From Spirochaetia bacterium (GTDB taxonomy: Bacteria; Spirochaetota; UBA4802; UBA5550): DNA of 64,000 nt. This document shows, one piece after another, positions 28,543 through 37,240 of the stretch. Position 1 is the first letter of the stretch; every line of letters begins with the position of its first letter. A program made the translations under genes and the position numbers. Below the pieces are notes generated by a model. That model made no database searches and was not told where the DNA came from. It saw only the letters and a program-made list of their open reading frames with translations. Where the stretch lies: assembly GCA_009885955.1 (NCBI GenBank), contig VFJS01000016.1, positions 1 through 64,000 of the forward strand. Reading direction: 5' to 3'.

Positions 28543-29004
28543 CTATCCATATTTTTTGATTTCTCTCGCCATGTCCATTTTAGCATCGCGGTCACGGATG
28601 GTTTTTCTCTTGTCGTATTGGGCCTTGCCCTTCCCCAGTCCCAGGAGTATTTTAGCCTTTCCGTTTTTGAAATAAATCTTAAGCGGAACCAGTGTGTAGC
28701 CTTTTTCAGCCAGTTTCCCATGGAGCCTTTTAATTTCCATTTTTTTCAGTAAAAGTTTCCTGTCACGGTCAGGTTCATGGTTAAACCGGTTTCCCATGTC
28801 ATAGGGGGATATATTAAGGCCCACGATAAAAGCTTCGCCATTAATAATCCTTGCATAGGATTCCTGAATACTTACTTTTTTCTGCCTCAGTGATTTAACC
28901 TCTGTCCCTTTGAGTACCATTCCCGCTTCAAAGGTATCAATTATTTCATAGTTAAACCGCGCTTTTTTATTTACGATAACATCTTTAAACTGGTCTTTCA
29001 TCAA
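28543..29004 (-). CDS. smpB: SsrA-binding protein SmpB
   Basis: SmpB carries tmRNA into stalled ribosomes for trans-translation. The 153-residue protein has the expected beta-barrel sequence: NKKARFNYEIIDTFEAGMVLKGTEVKSLR, SYARIINGEAFIVGLNISPYD, RKLLLKKMEIKRLHGKLAEKGYTLVPLKIYF and the C-terminal basic tail KGKAQYDKRKTIRDRDAKMDMAREIKKYG, which enters the decoding centre. AAGGA precedes the first of two adjacent ATGs. No tmRNA gene is visible nearby. Confidence 0.96.
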   Translation of the reverse strand: MMKDQFKDVIVNKKARFNYEIIDTFEAGMVLKGTEVKSLRQKKVSIQESYARIINGEAFIVGLNISPYDMGNRFNHEPDRDRKLLLKKMEIKRLHGKLAEKGYTLVPLKIYFKNGKAKILLGLGKGKAQYDKRKTIRDRDAKMDMAREIKKYG

Positions 29005-29156
29005 TTTCCTTTACCAAGCCCCGGTAACTCGATTGTACAATAATAATATTACAGGGTGATTTTGATAACATATTAAAGATAACCGGTTCTGTCAAATATT
29101 AATCAGCCCCTATCCACCCTGGCTCCTTTTGCATTTAAATTTTTTATCATATCAGA

Positions 29157-30347
29157 TTAAAAATTAGCCTGGAATTTCAGTCCGAGTTTATCTTTAATGG
29201 CAAAATTGTTACTATGAACCCGCCACCAGGCCGGGGCTATATACAAGTTTTTTTCAAGGTAAAACATCAGGTTGGCATAGTATGATCGGGAAATGTCATC
29301 CTCTTTTTTTCCTGAGTTGCCGCTTGATACTTCACGGGAAAATCCGAAATTTATAGTACAAATACCGGCATCAAAGGAAAAATCTAGCCTGCCCCCAATT
29401 GATCTATCATCTATAATTGTTTTTTCATGAATTTCTGTATCTACATCATTTAAGCTTTTTACTCCCATGCTTCCGATATTTTTACCCCGGTAACCGTTAA
29501 AATTCATTGAGAAGTTGGAGATGGCAAATTTAATGCTCAGGGGTATCATGTATCCGGTTATCGATTTTCCATCAATCATGGTCAGGACATTGCTCAGAGC
29601 AGGGTCACTGTTTCCAGAACCTTTTTCAATGGTAAATTTCTGATATACAAAATGGAGATTAACCGAAACCGGCCCCATGGGTACTGTTATCCCGGCAGCC
29701 AGTTTCGGGAGGATATAATGAAAATTTTCACCGGGGATGAGTATAGGGCTTGCAATATTTCCCTGACTGTACCATGAAATATTTTCCTTCCCTGGTTTAA
29801 TCAGGTCCAGGTAAAAATTTTTGAATATGCTGATTTTAATCTGCGGTTGCCGGCCATCATAGGTCCCGGCATCCCAATAGCTCCCATCATCATCGGCAAC
29901 ATTTTTTGATGACTGATAGGTATAGGGAGTCCATGTCTGGCCGAAAATTATATTGAAGGGATTTAAGTTGTAACTGGCATAGAGATGCCTCAGGTAAACG
30001 CTATTACTTTCAGGATTACCGGATTGCTCTTGTGAATTTTCAGGGCTGAAGCCCAATTCAACCTTTCCCCGGACATTATTTATATTGCCGTTTAATCCCA
30101 TGCTGGCGCTGCCTGTTATAGGAAGGTCCTGCATATATTCCACACCGGAGTTGCCGTGCGCACCTGAGCCCGTATCACGGGAATAATTATTGTACCCGGC
30201 CCAAAGTTTTACCTGAAAATAGGGGGCTAAACCTTCTATAATTTTTGAATCCTGCGCGTTAATTTCAATTCTGAAAATAAAAATGGGAATGACCAGAAAA
30301 AGTATAAGAAGCTTTACCGGGTGGTTATTTTTTTGGTTCAAAATCAA
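29157..30347 (-). CDS. Outer-membrane beta-barrel protein
   Basis: 396 residues with a signal peptide ending near INAQD. The mature chain shows alternating hydrophobic strands and ends in aromatic Phe (LGLKFQANF), as outer-membrane barrels do. FGQTWTPYTYQSS and the many short strands recall DcaP-like or porin-like trimers, but the match is only by feel. Its start overlaps the 3' end of the beta-propeller-like gene (30325-31821) by 23 bases, so the two are coupled. A channel for small solutes is the likely role (inference). Confidence 0.75.
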   Translation of the reverse strand: MILNQKNNHPVKLLILFLVIPIFIFRIEINAQDSKIIEGLAPYFQVKLWAGYNNYSRDTGSGAHGNSGVEYMQDLPITGSASMGLNGNINNVRGKVELGFSPENSQEQSGNPESNSVYLRHLYASYNLNPFNIIFGQTWTPYTYQSSKNVADDDGSYWDAGTYDGRQPQIKISIFKNFYLDLIKPGKENISWYSQGNIASPILIPGENFHYILPKLAAGITVPMGPVSVNLHFVYQKFTIEKGSGNSDPALSNVLTMIDGKSITGYMIPLSIKFAISNFSMNFNGYRGKNIGSMGVKSLNDVDTEIHEKTIIDDRSIGGRLDFSFDAGICTINFGFSREVSSGNSGKKEDDISRSYYANLMFYLEKNLYIAPAWWRVHSNNFAIKDKLGLKFQANF

Positions 30348-31821
30348 TTAATGTAAGGGAATAATCGGAATATTTAAAAATTGCAAGTTTTGATTCCCTT
30401 TCATATTTCAATATGACAATTTCGTTTTCACTGTTATATGGCGTGAAGGTTATGTTACGAGGATTTGATTTTTTAATTTTCCAGAAATCAAGGGTGTCCC
30501 ATTTTTTTTTGCTCATATCAAAAATCATGAAAGAGCTCACGTAGTTTGAATCATACTCGGGTTTGAGTTTTACAAAAAAATGGCTGTTGCGGTAAAAGAC
30601 AGATGTTATGACTGTTCTTATTGACCCCATAAAGGTTTTAGGCATAAAGCGGATGATTGATTTAGGTTCAAAATGGTATATAGCATCTTTAGTTGCGATG
30701 AGGATGGAATCTTCGATTATTTCAATGTCAACAATATCAACAATGGCATCGGTAAACCATGAGTATATTCCCATGGTTCTATAGAGGGCATGATCCTCGG
30801 CCTTCTTGTCGCCGTAAAAGGTCCATACTTCATTGGTTTCGTTGCGCGTTGATTTTTTCTGTTTATTTTCCTTTTTTTCACCTTCAAGGGTTTTATTTTC
30901 TACTAATGCGCTTTTTTTATTATCTTTTTCTTCATTCTTTTCCCGGTAATCCTTTATGGCAATTTTTTTCGGCGTCTCTTCGTCATCGTCTTCGTCATCC
31001 TTTTTCTCTTCGATGATGACCTTTTTCTTTTTCTTTTTTCCATCGTACTGGAGCCTGGAAAGACCGGCTGGTGTGACGAACCAGACATTATCACCCTTGA
31101 ATCCCTCATCTTTTTTTTCAGCCCGCATTAAAGTAACAGAGCTGCTCCCCATCTGGGCGTTCGTCATATCAAAGTGGTCCCACTCGCCAGCCATGTTCAG
31201 GCGGGATACTCCCAGATCCATTGACTCTTCATAACGGAACCAGGTGTTCCCCCTGGCATCCACAACGACCTGTGCAACATGATTGGATTTAAGTTCCGAA
31301 GATTTATCATTATACTGGAGGCATTTTGCAGAGCTGGTTTCAAAATCGAATGTGCATTCTGTGGCCCCTGCGCCACCCCTGACCCGGTATGTGACAATGA
31401 GGCTTTTTTTTAAAGGATGCCAGGCTGCATTTCGTATAGTATCGGTTGTGAGCATTTCTTTTTTTATGGAGAGGTGGATTGTTTTTCCGTCAGATATCCT
31501 GATGGCGTATATGCCCTTATTCTCTGAAATAGCAAAAATAGTGTTGTTAAATGTATATACTGTCTTTATAATACCGTAATCTCCATTGTTCAGGGGGCCG
31601 GAAAAGTTAACTAAAGGGGGATTTCCTTTTATATAGGCCAGTTGGCCCTTCGATTTTCTGTCTATGGCAAGTATCAGGGAATTTTCTGCGATATACGAAG
31701 CATCCTTTATCTGGTTTGCTGTTGTGCAGAAATTATTATTAAACAGAAAAAACAGGAGAAAAAAAATAAAAAAAACCTTTCTCCCGCAAAGAGCGGAAGA
31801 AAGGTTTTTGAATGCTTTCAT
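30325..31821 (-). CDS. Secreted beta-propeller-like protein with a charged linker
   Basis: The ATG at 31821 is preferred over a TTG at 31842. About 498 residues. The signal peptide ends around NNNFC, a possible but weak lipobox. The chain has short repeated strand units as in propellers (GDYGIIKTVYTFNNTIFAISENKGIYAIRISDGKTI; GNTWFRYEESMDLGVSRLNMAGEWDHFDM; VWFVTPAGLSRLQYDGKK). Residues about 265-330 are a Lys/Glu/Asp-rich low-complexity linker. An intrinsic terminator hairpin lies within codons 5-17 (see terminator). The next gene, a barrel, overlaps it. Function unknown; sensing or assembly of the barrel is possible. Confidence 0.7.
   Translation of the reverse strand: MKAFKNLSSALCGRKVFFIFFLLFFLFNNNFCTTANQIKDASYIAENSLILAIDRKSKGQLAYIKGNPPLVNFSGPLNNGDYGIIKTVYTFNNTIFAISENKGIYAIRISDGKTIHLSIKKEMLTTDTIRNAAWHPLKKSLIVTYRVRGGAGATECTFDFETSSAKCLQYNDKSSELKSNHVAQVVVDARGNTWFRYEESMDLGVSRLNMAGEWDHFDMTNAQMGSSSVTLMRAEKKDEGFKGDNVWFVTPAGLSRLQYDGKKKKKKVIIEEKKDDEDDDEETPKKIAIKDYREKNEEKDNKKSALVENKTLEGEKKENKQKKSTRNETNEVWTFYGDKKAEDHALYRTMGIYSWFTDAIVDIVDIEIIEDSILIATKDAIYHFEPKSIIRFMPKTFMGSIRTVITSVFYRNSHFFVKLKPEYDSNYVSSFMIFDMSKKKWDTLDFWKIKKSNPRNITFTPYNSENEIVILKYERESKLAIFKYSDYSLTLIDFEPKK
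31761..31809 (-). terminator. Intrinsic terminator inside a coding start
   Basis: On the minus strand a stem of 17 pairs with one G-U wobble (AAAAACCTTTCTTCCGC, loop TCTTT, GCGGGAGAAAGGTTTTT) runs straight into a T-rich tract at 31770-31761. It sits about 48 bases after the stop of the barrel gene 31857-33086, so it would end that transcript. It also lies within the first codons of the 30325-31821 gene. Confidence 0.8.
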
Positions 31822-31856
31822 TTTGAAAAAATTAAACAACAATCAAATTTCGAAAG

Positions 31857-33086
31857 CTACATTTTTTTCTCGTCGTCAAATACGCCTGGATTTCCAAAGA
31901 TGTAAGCGACGTTAACTTCAGCTGCCCAACCGGCTGTTGCGTTACCAGTTACCAGATAAAGTCCATTAGTCAGGAAGGCTCTTGCCAGTTGAGCTTCAAG
32001 AGTCCAATGTCCCATTTTATACTGAAGTCCAAGTGTTCCAGCAGCATTTCCAGAATCAGTCAGCTGCTCGACCTTTGTAGCACCGGTAACTTTTGTTGTT
32101 ACATTCTGATCCCATGTCCTGTTTGCTCCAAGCCTCATGGTCATGTTCTTTGTAAGGTTGGCTTCTGCACCCATGACGAAATTTAAATAAGTTGCATCAA
32201 CAGCAGTTTTGCTGCCGGTGATTTTAGTTTCCTGACCGCGCATTTCATAGAGGAATCCAAAATATACCATTGAGTTTCCTGCGAATTTCATTTCATCAGT
32301 AAGACCAATGAGGGTTCTGTCTATGTTATATTTTACTTTGTTAGTTCCGAGTTTGTCGGCCCTGTCTATCAAGTTATACTTTAACCATACGTGTACGCTG
32401 TTAGTCTGGCTTAGAGCCATGTTGAAACGGGCTGTGACGTCGGTGTCGGAAGTTGATGCTTTATAAACGGTTCCTGCTGCTGTCGGAGCTGTTCCTTTCT
32501 GATCAAAGGCATAGTTGGTCATTTTGAATGCCACGTCGAAGTCCATTCCGCCGCCCAGATCCATGAAGAAACCAACCTGGTAGGTATCAACAGCTTTTTC
32601 ATTTGTTGTACCAGCTGTTGTATTTTTGTCCATCCTGTCAGCTGTTCCATACCTGAGGCCTACGCTCATGGGACCCATTTTATAGGATGCATTGACATTG
32701 TAGTTTTCCCTTACAGCCATGTTCGTTGAGTTCAGGGCTGTAGGTAATTGCTGAAAGTTGCCATAGGTTGCTGTACCGGCATCACCTATTCCAAGGGGAT
32801 ATCCGTTGGCGTTGATAACAATCATCAGATCATCCATCGGCTTCAACCATATACCACCTGTAGAAACTGCAGCTGATGTTTCATTAAAGGTGATAAGAGC
32901 AGGGAACTGTACATAATAAGCTGGATTAACAGTTGCATATGCAGTGTCCTTTTGAATCATCCAGTAGGTATCAGCACCCATACCCAAAGACTTCATTCTT
33001 GTTCCAGATGCATGAGAAGCGGTTACCCCGGCAATGATGAGAACCAGAGCAATTATAAATGTAGAAATTCTTAAAGAATTTTTCAT
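31857..33086 (-). CDS. Outer-membrane beta-barrel protein, probably abundant
   Basis: 409 residues. A signal peptide ends near SHASG. The rest is a beta-barrel of about 16 alternating strands (MDDLMIVINANGYPLGIG; SVGLRYGTADRMDK; YQVGFFMDLGGGMDFDVAFKMTNYAF; NSVHVWLKYNLIDR; AEANLTKNMTMRLGANRTWDQN; LGLQYKMGHWTLEAQLARAFL). Codon use and a very good ribosome site (GGAGG nine bases before ATG) point to high expression. The C-terminal tail FDDEKKM lacks the usual terminal Phe. A strong terminator follows, within the next gene. It has no known name to me; a spirochaete-type porin or surface barrel is the best guess. Confidence 0.75.
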   Translation of the reverse strand: MKNSLRISTFIIALVLIIAGVTASHASGTRMKSLGMGADTYWMIQKDTAYATVNPAYYVQFPALITFNETSAAVSTGGIWLKPMDDLMIVINANGYPLGIGDAGTATYGNFQQLPTALNSTNMAVRENYNVNASYKMGPMSVGLRYGTADRMDKNTTAGTTNEKAVDTYQVGFFMDLGGGMDFDVAFKMTNYAFDQKGTAPTAAGTVYKASTSDTDVTARFNMALSQTNSVHVWLKYNLIDRADKLGTNKVKYNIDRTLIGLTDEMKFAGNSMVYFGFLYEMRGQETKITGSKTAVDATYLNFVMGAEANLTKNMTMRLGANRTWDQNVTTKVTGATKVEQLTDSGNAAGTLGLQYKMGHWTLEAQLARAFLTNGLYLVTGNATAGWAAEVNVAYIFGNPGVFDDEKKM

Positions 33087-33292
33087 TTAAATAAACCTCC
33101 AAAAAGTTAGTTTAATGATTTATAAAATAAATCCTTTGTTATATAAATTAAGTTTAACTATTTATCAAGCTATTTTTACTTATTTTAGTATTTAATTTTT
33201 TAAAATATTAAATGTCAAGCACTTTTTTGAGGTAGTTGCTTTAAATGCAACTTAATTAGTAGGATATGTGTAAGACGTTTTTGTATCCATTT

Positions 33293-33422
33293 TGACCTCA
33301 CCCACTTCGACAAGCTCAGTGCAGCGCCCGGCCCCTCTCCTGGCAAGAGAGGGGGGTAATTGTTTTATGACATTAACTCCCCCTTCTCAGATTCAGAGAA
33401 GGGGGTAGGGGGGATGAGGTCA
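33293..33422. repeat. Dispersed element related to family C, TGACCTCACCC ends
   Basis: TGACCTCACCC at 33293-33303 and GGGATGAGGTCA at 33411-33422 form terminal inverted repeats around a pair of C- and G-rich hairpins (CCCCTCTCCTGGCAAGAGAGGGG and CCCCCTTCTCAGATTCAGAGAAGGGGG-like). It also carries CACTTCGACAAGCTCAG, a motif seen in other dispersed repeats. Family C copies at 40521 and 50376 have TGCCCTCACCC ends instead. Non-coding. Confidence 0.75.
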
Positions 33423-33442
33423 GGGTAGTTAAATGCTTTCAT

Positions 33443-33528
33443 AAGAAGGAGATAGCTGATGTTCTCTATTTTTATCATTTTTTTCATCACTGAGCATCCG
33501 GACAATTTCATGGGTGGGATTTATCTCC
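33443..33528 (-). pseudogene. Partial duplication of the htpG 3' region
   Basis: This stretch of about 86 bases repeats htpG positions 34058-34146 almost exactly: a shared block TCATCACTGAGCATCCGG, then ACAATTTCATGGGTGGG. There are only a few substitutions and one or two bases fewer in a T-run. It lies about 0.6 kb beyond the htpG stop in the same orientation. Its right end fuses to the broken DUF4258 toxin gene. The real htpG is intact. Confidence 0.85.
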
Positions 33529-33670
33529 GATTTTAGGATTCTGTAATAATATGCCATTACATATTGTCGCAGGAATTGACTCTGAAAACGATAGGTATTA
33601 TATTATAACTGTGTATCAACCGGATACTAATATCTGGAATGATACATTCAGGGAAAGGAAAATAAAATGA
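33524..33670 (+). pseudogene. 5'-truncated DUF4258-type toxin gene
   Basis: Reading on from the htpG-like block, the frame gives SPILGFCNNMPLHIVAGID, then SENDRYYIITVYQPDTNIWND and a stop at 33668-33670. This is the C-terminal half of a DUF4258 (RelE-fold-like) protein. The N-terminal half is absent and replaced by the htpG fragment. Its stop overlaps the antitoxin start (ATGA). A 39-residue product from the ATG at 33551 could still be made but would lack the family's start. Confidence 0.75.
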
Positions 33671-33891
33671 AATGTGTTTTATGTAAAAATGGAGAAACAA
33701 AACCGGGGAAAGTTACAACAACTCTTCAAAGGGATGAAACCGTTATTGTTGTAAAAGAGGTGCCTGCCGATGTTTGTGAAAATTGCGGAGAATATTATAT
33801 CTCTCATGATATCACCGGGCAATTATTGTCAAAGGCGGAAGAGGCGGTAAAAAAAGGAGTGGAAATAGAAGTTTTTGAGTTTGTTGCTTAA
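33667..33891 (+). CDS. YgiT-type zinc-finger antitoxin (MqsA-like)
   Basis: 74 residues. Two CxxC pairs, at Cys3-Cys6 (MKCVLCK) and CENCGE, bind zinc, with GETKPGKVTTTLQRDETVIVVKEVPADVCENC between. This is the short YgiT/MqsA N-terminal domain without the C-terminal HTH, the form that pairs with DUF4258 toxins. It overlaps the broken toxin gene by four bases. Here the toxin half is degenerate while this half is intact. The stop is followed by a strong bidirectional terminator. Confidence 0.85.
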   Translation: MKCVLCKNGETKPGKVTTTLQRDETVIVVKEVPADVCENCGEYYISHDITGQLLSKAEEAVKKGVEIEVFEFVA

Positions 33892-33911
33892 ATGTATGCT
33901 TTCATATAATT

Positions 33912-33940
33912 AAAAAAGCCCCATACGTCGGGGCTTTTTT
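33912..33940. terminator. Bidirectional intrinsic terminator
   Basis: AAAAAAGCCCC, loop ATACGTC, GGGGCTTTTTT forms an almost perfect stem with A and T runs on both sides. It lies between the antitoxin stop (33891) and the htpG stop (33965), so it can end transcripts from both. Confidence 0.9.
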
Positions 33941-33964
33941 AATCTGGAGAAGTTGTTGCTCCTG

Positions 33965-35836
33965 CTACAGCAGGGACTTTTCTATGACCCTGTTGAGCCT
34001 TTTTACGAATTCTCCCGGTTTTTTTATCTCAACGCCTTCGATGAGCATGGCCTGTTCAAGAAGGAGAAAGCTGATGTCCTCTATTTTTTTATCATTTTTT
34101 TCATCACTGAGCATCCGGACAATTTCATGGGTGGGATTTATTTCCAGGATTGGTTTGAAATTACTCATGGCGTCCTGGCCCATGGCCTTGAATATGTGCT
34201 GCATCTGCACCGTGGGATCATTCTCATCGGCAACGATGCACGAAGGGGAGTCGCTCAGCCGGGTACTCGCCCTCACATCCTTTACCGCATCGCCCAGGGC
34301 TTCCTTTATTTTTTTTATGAGGGGCTCTATCTCCTTCTCCTTTTCCCTGTCTTCATCGGATTTAAGCCCCTCGGCTGCGTCTGCCCTGTTTACCGATTTA
34401 AGGTCATAGTCCCTGTACTTTGGAATGGAGGATATGACGATTTCATCAATTTCATCATTCATAAGAAGAACTTCAATATTTTTCTTTTTATACATTTCAA
34501 GAAGCGGCGAATCCGTGAGCTTCACTTCTTTTCCGCCGGTTATATAGTAGATTACGTTCTGGTCCGGCTCAAACCGGCTTATGTACTCGTCAAGGGTGGT
34601 AAAGCCTTCGGCCTTGGTTGACCTGTACATTATGAGGTCCATGAGTTTTTCCCTGTTCTCAAAATCCTGGTAAAGGCCTTCTTTCACCGGTATGCCGAAC
34701 TCATTGTAAAAGGCGTTATATTTTTCGCGGTCATTTTTTTTAATATTCTCAAGCTCGGAGAGTATTTTTTTTACCGAGGTCGATTTTATTTTTGATAAGA
34801 CCCTGTTTTTTTGAAGAATTTCCCTGCTCACATTGAGCGGCAGGTCCTCTGAGTCGATGATCCCTTTTACAAATCTTAAATAGGTGGGCATGAGCTCCTT
34901 GTCGTTGTCGGTAATGAAAACTCTTTTCACATACAGTTTCACCCCAGGGGTATAATCGGCCCTGAAAAGGTCAAAGGGTGATTTTTTCGGGATATAAAAG
35001 AGGGTTGAATAGGACTGGGTGCCCTCTGCATGCGTGTGGATGTAATGCAGGGGAGCTTCGGAGTCATGGGATATGACCTTGTAGAATTCGGCATAATCCT
35101 CATCCTTTAATTCGTTCTTCGGTCTTTTCCAGAGGGCTGATGCGGAATTTATCTGTTCCGTGATTTTCTTTTTCGCATCCTTGTTCTCCTTATCGTCTGG
35201 GTCGGCGCCTTCATAATGGAGGTATATTGGAAAGGGTACATGGTTTGAATATTTTTTGATTACGGTTTCTATCTGCCACCTGTTCGCGTACTCCTTTCCT
35301 TCATCATTGAGATAAAGGGTTATCGTTGTGCCCTTTCCATCCCATTTGGCCTCTGCGATATCGTATTCACCCTTGCCGTCGCTGGTCCATTTATACGCCA
35401 GGCCCTCTCCGGCTTTTTTTGATATAACCTCCACCCTGTCCGCCACCATGAACGACGAGTAAAAACCGACTCCGAACTGGCCTATGAGGCTTGAGTCATT
35501 CCTGGCGTCCCCTGTCATCTTTTCAAGAAAAGACCTGGTCCCTGATTTTGCTATGGTGCCCAGGTGGTCTTCAAGCTCTTCGCCGTTCATCCCGATCCCG
35601 GTGTCGGAGATTGTGATTGATGATTCGCCGTCGCTGAGGAACGATATGTCGATCCTGGGGTCTGTTCCGTAGCTTTTGAAATTTTCATCGGTGAGGGTGA
35701 GATATTTCAGTTTATCAAGGGCATCCGAGGCATTGGATATAAGCTCCCTGAGAAATATTTCCTTATGGGAATAGAGTGAATGGATTATTAAATGAAGCAG
35801 CTGGTTCACTTCTGTTTGAAATTTATGTTTTGCCAT
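33965..35836 (-). CDS. htpG: Chaperone HtpG (Hsp90)
   Basis: 623 residues, the normal length. The N-terminal ATPase has the GHKL motifs: ELISNASDALDKLKY, ISDTGIGMN, IGQFGVGFYSSFMVADRV and GTTITLYL. The middle domain contains FRADYTPGVKLYVKRVFITD and GIIDSEDLPLNVSREILQKN, with the catalytic-loop Arg. The C-terminal dimerisation domain ends NRVIEKSLL. HtpG folds client proteins in the cytoplasm under stress. Upstream lies an inverted repeat (35927-36068). No CIRCE element or sigma-32 site is evident in the short leader. Part of its 3' end is duplicated at 33443-33528. Confidence 0.98.
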   Translation of the reverse strand: MAKHKFQTEVNQLLHLIIHSLYSHKEIFLRELISNASDALDKLKYLTLTDENFKSYGTDPRIDISFLSDGESSITISDTGIGMNGEELEDHLGTIAKSGTRSFLEKMTGDARNDSSLIGQFGVGFYSSFMVADRVEVISKKAGEGLAYKWTSDGKGEYDIAEAKWDGKGTTITLYLNDEGKEYANRWQIETVIKKYSNHVPFPIYLHYEGADPDDKENKDAKKKITEQINSASALWKRPKNELKDEDYAEFYKVISHDSEAPLHYIHTHAEGTQSYSTLFYIPKKSPFDLFRADYTPGVKLYVKRVFITDNDKELMPTYLRFVKGIIDSEDLPLNVSREILQKNRVLSKIKSTSVKKILSELENIKKNDREKYNAFYNEFGIPVKEGLYQDFENREKLMDLIMYRSTKAEGFTTLDEYISRFEPDQNVIYYITGGKEVKLTDSPLLEMYKKKNIEVLLMNDEIDEIVISSIPKYRDYDLKSVNRADAAEGLKSDEDREKEKEIEPLIKKIKEALGDAVKDVRASTRLSDSPSCIVADENDPTVQMQHIFKAMGQDAMSNFKPILEINPTHEIVRMLSDEKNDKKIEDISFLLLEQAMLIEGVEIKKPGEFVKRLNRVIEKSLL

Positions 35837-35926
35837 GGTAGTACTCCTTTGTTTATTAATGTTTCACTGAAAATCATTCATTGAAGTTTTTCAGGTTTGC
35901 GGCTGATATTAAAGCAAAATAATTAT

Positions 35927-36068
35927 GCCACAGAGGCTCAGAGACACAGAGAAATTGTATAAAATTATTCAAAATTTTGAATGTATTATATGCATTTATG
36001 ATTATTTTACAAATAAATAATAATGCTGCTAAACTACATTATACTCTGTGCCTCAGTGTCTCTGTGGC
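35927..36068. repeat. Dispersed inverted-repeat element, family A
   Basis: The left arm GCCACAGAGGCTCAGAG (35927-35951) and the right arm CTCTGTGCCTCAGTGTC (36044-36068, inverse, imperfect) bracket about 90 bases of AT-rich sequence. The same left arm is at 6106 and 50601-50576. The copy separates htpG from the secreted protein gene at 36226. Sequence outside it holds only the promoter at 36153. Confidence 0.8.
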
Positions 36069-36152
36069 GGTATTTTAGACAACTCAATAAATTTTCACTA
36101 TTAATCAAGTTTTTTTAATCCTGAATATGAAAATATTAAAAAAATTATGTAT

Positions 36153-36181
36153 TTGACTGCTCTCAGCCCATATCTTATAAT
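36153..36181 (+). promoter_or_regulatory. Sigma-70 promoter of the gene at 36226
   Basis: TTGACT at 36153-36158 and TATAAT at 36176-36181, spaced by exactly 17 bases, 44 bases before the start codon. This is the best -35/-10 match in the window. Confidence 0.75.
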
Positions 36182-36225
36182 AATTATCATGAAGAAGTCG
36201 ATATTTAAATGAAAGAATAAATATT

Positions 36226-37224
36226 ATGATGCTGATAAAAAAAAATTATCCTTATAAATTGCTGATTTGTATATTAATTTTAATACCTCTTTATCTCACA
36301 GGAATGGGCAAGAGACCCCGGTCTTTAACGGAACCTGAAAAAATTTTTGAAAACTATTCTTTTTCAAAAAATATACCGGTTGAACAGAGAGTAAAAAAAA
36401 TTCCTGATTTTGTTTTGAACTATGTCAGGAATCTCGATAAAAAAGATGACTACAGCAATTACATTGTAAGCCCCGGGGATCATGCAATAATAAAGAAATC
36501 CATTGAGATGCTGCCGCCGGGAACGAAAAAAATAATGGATGACAGACTTATAGGGATATTTTTCGTGAATAATTTTCTCGGCAGCGGTTTTGCCGACTGG
36601 GTTCTTGATAAAAACAATAATTTCTACGTTTTTTTCATATTCAATCCACTGGTCCTCAAAAAGGATATTTCACATCTCCTCACCGACAAGGAGAAAACCT
36701 GTTTTGTCATGGATGACCCTTCCTATGACATATCCATGGAAAGCGGCAGGGATTTGACCGGATTTTTTTACATCCTGCTCCATGAATCTGCCCACCTGAT
36801 GGATTATGTTCTGGAATTGACCCCGTATACGGAAGAGGAAATTAAAATTTACAGGGAGAAGATCATGGAATTCACTCCTGTTACCATGAATATCTGGAGG
36901 GGCTACGGCACGACCTTTGCGGATTATCCTTTCAGGAAGGATGTGACATTTTACGGTTTTAACAAGGGGCCCAGGATTCCAACATCCAGGGCGCCGGAAA
37001 CATACCGGGAGCTTTCAAAATCCCCCTTCACCACTCTTTACGGTTCAATGAACTGGACTGAGGACCTGGCCGAATTGCTCACCTTTTATCATATAACTGA
37101 GGTTATGAAAAAAGATTTTATTATCAGGGTCATGAAGAACGGAAAGGAGGTCTATAGAACTGAGCCGATGAAAAATCCCATGGTCAGAAAGAGGTTTCCG
37201 GCGCTGGATATTTTTTACCGGTAA
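36226..37224 (+). CDS. Putative secreted zinc metallopeptidase
   Basis: 332 residues with an N-terminal signal or anchor helix (LLICILILIPLYLTGMG). At residues 186-190 it has HESAH within ILLHESAHLMDYVLEL, the HExxH zinc motif, and about 100 residues later NWTEDLAELLTFYH, which could supply the third ligand (Glu). The order fits a gluzincin-type peptidase acting outside the cytoplasm. I know no family name. The substrate is unknown. It has its own promoter. The next gene is convergent, 16 bases beyond the stop. Confidence 0.65.
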   Translation: MMLIKKNYPYKLLICILILIPLYLTGMGKRPRSLTEPEKIFENYSFSKNIPVEQRVKKIPDFVLNYVRNLDKKDDYSNYIVSPGDHAIIKKSIEMLPPGTKKIMDDRLIGIFFVNNFLGSGFADWVLDKNNNFYVFFIFNPLVLKKDISHLLTDKEKTCFVMDDPSYDISMESGRDLTGFFYILLHESAHLMDYVLELTPYTEEEIKIYREKIMEFTPVTMNIWRGYGTTFADYPFRKDVTFYGFNKGPRIPTSRAPETYRELSKSPFTTLYGSMNWTEDLAELLTFYHITEVMKKDFIIRVMKNGKEVYRTEPMKNPMVRKRFPALDIFYR

Positions 37225-37240
37225 AGCCGGATACACAGTC

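Noticed and set aside
33953-34621. 222-codon plus-strand frame within htpG
   Set aside because: It is the complement of htpG, whose minus-strand product matches Hsp90 throughout.
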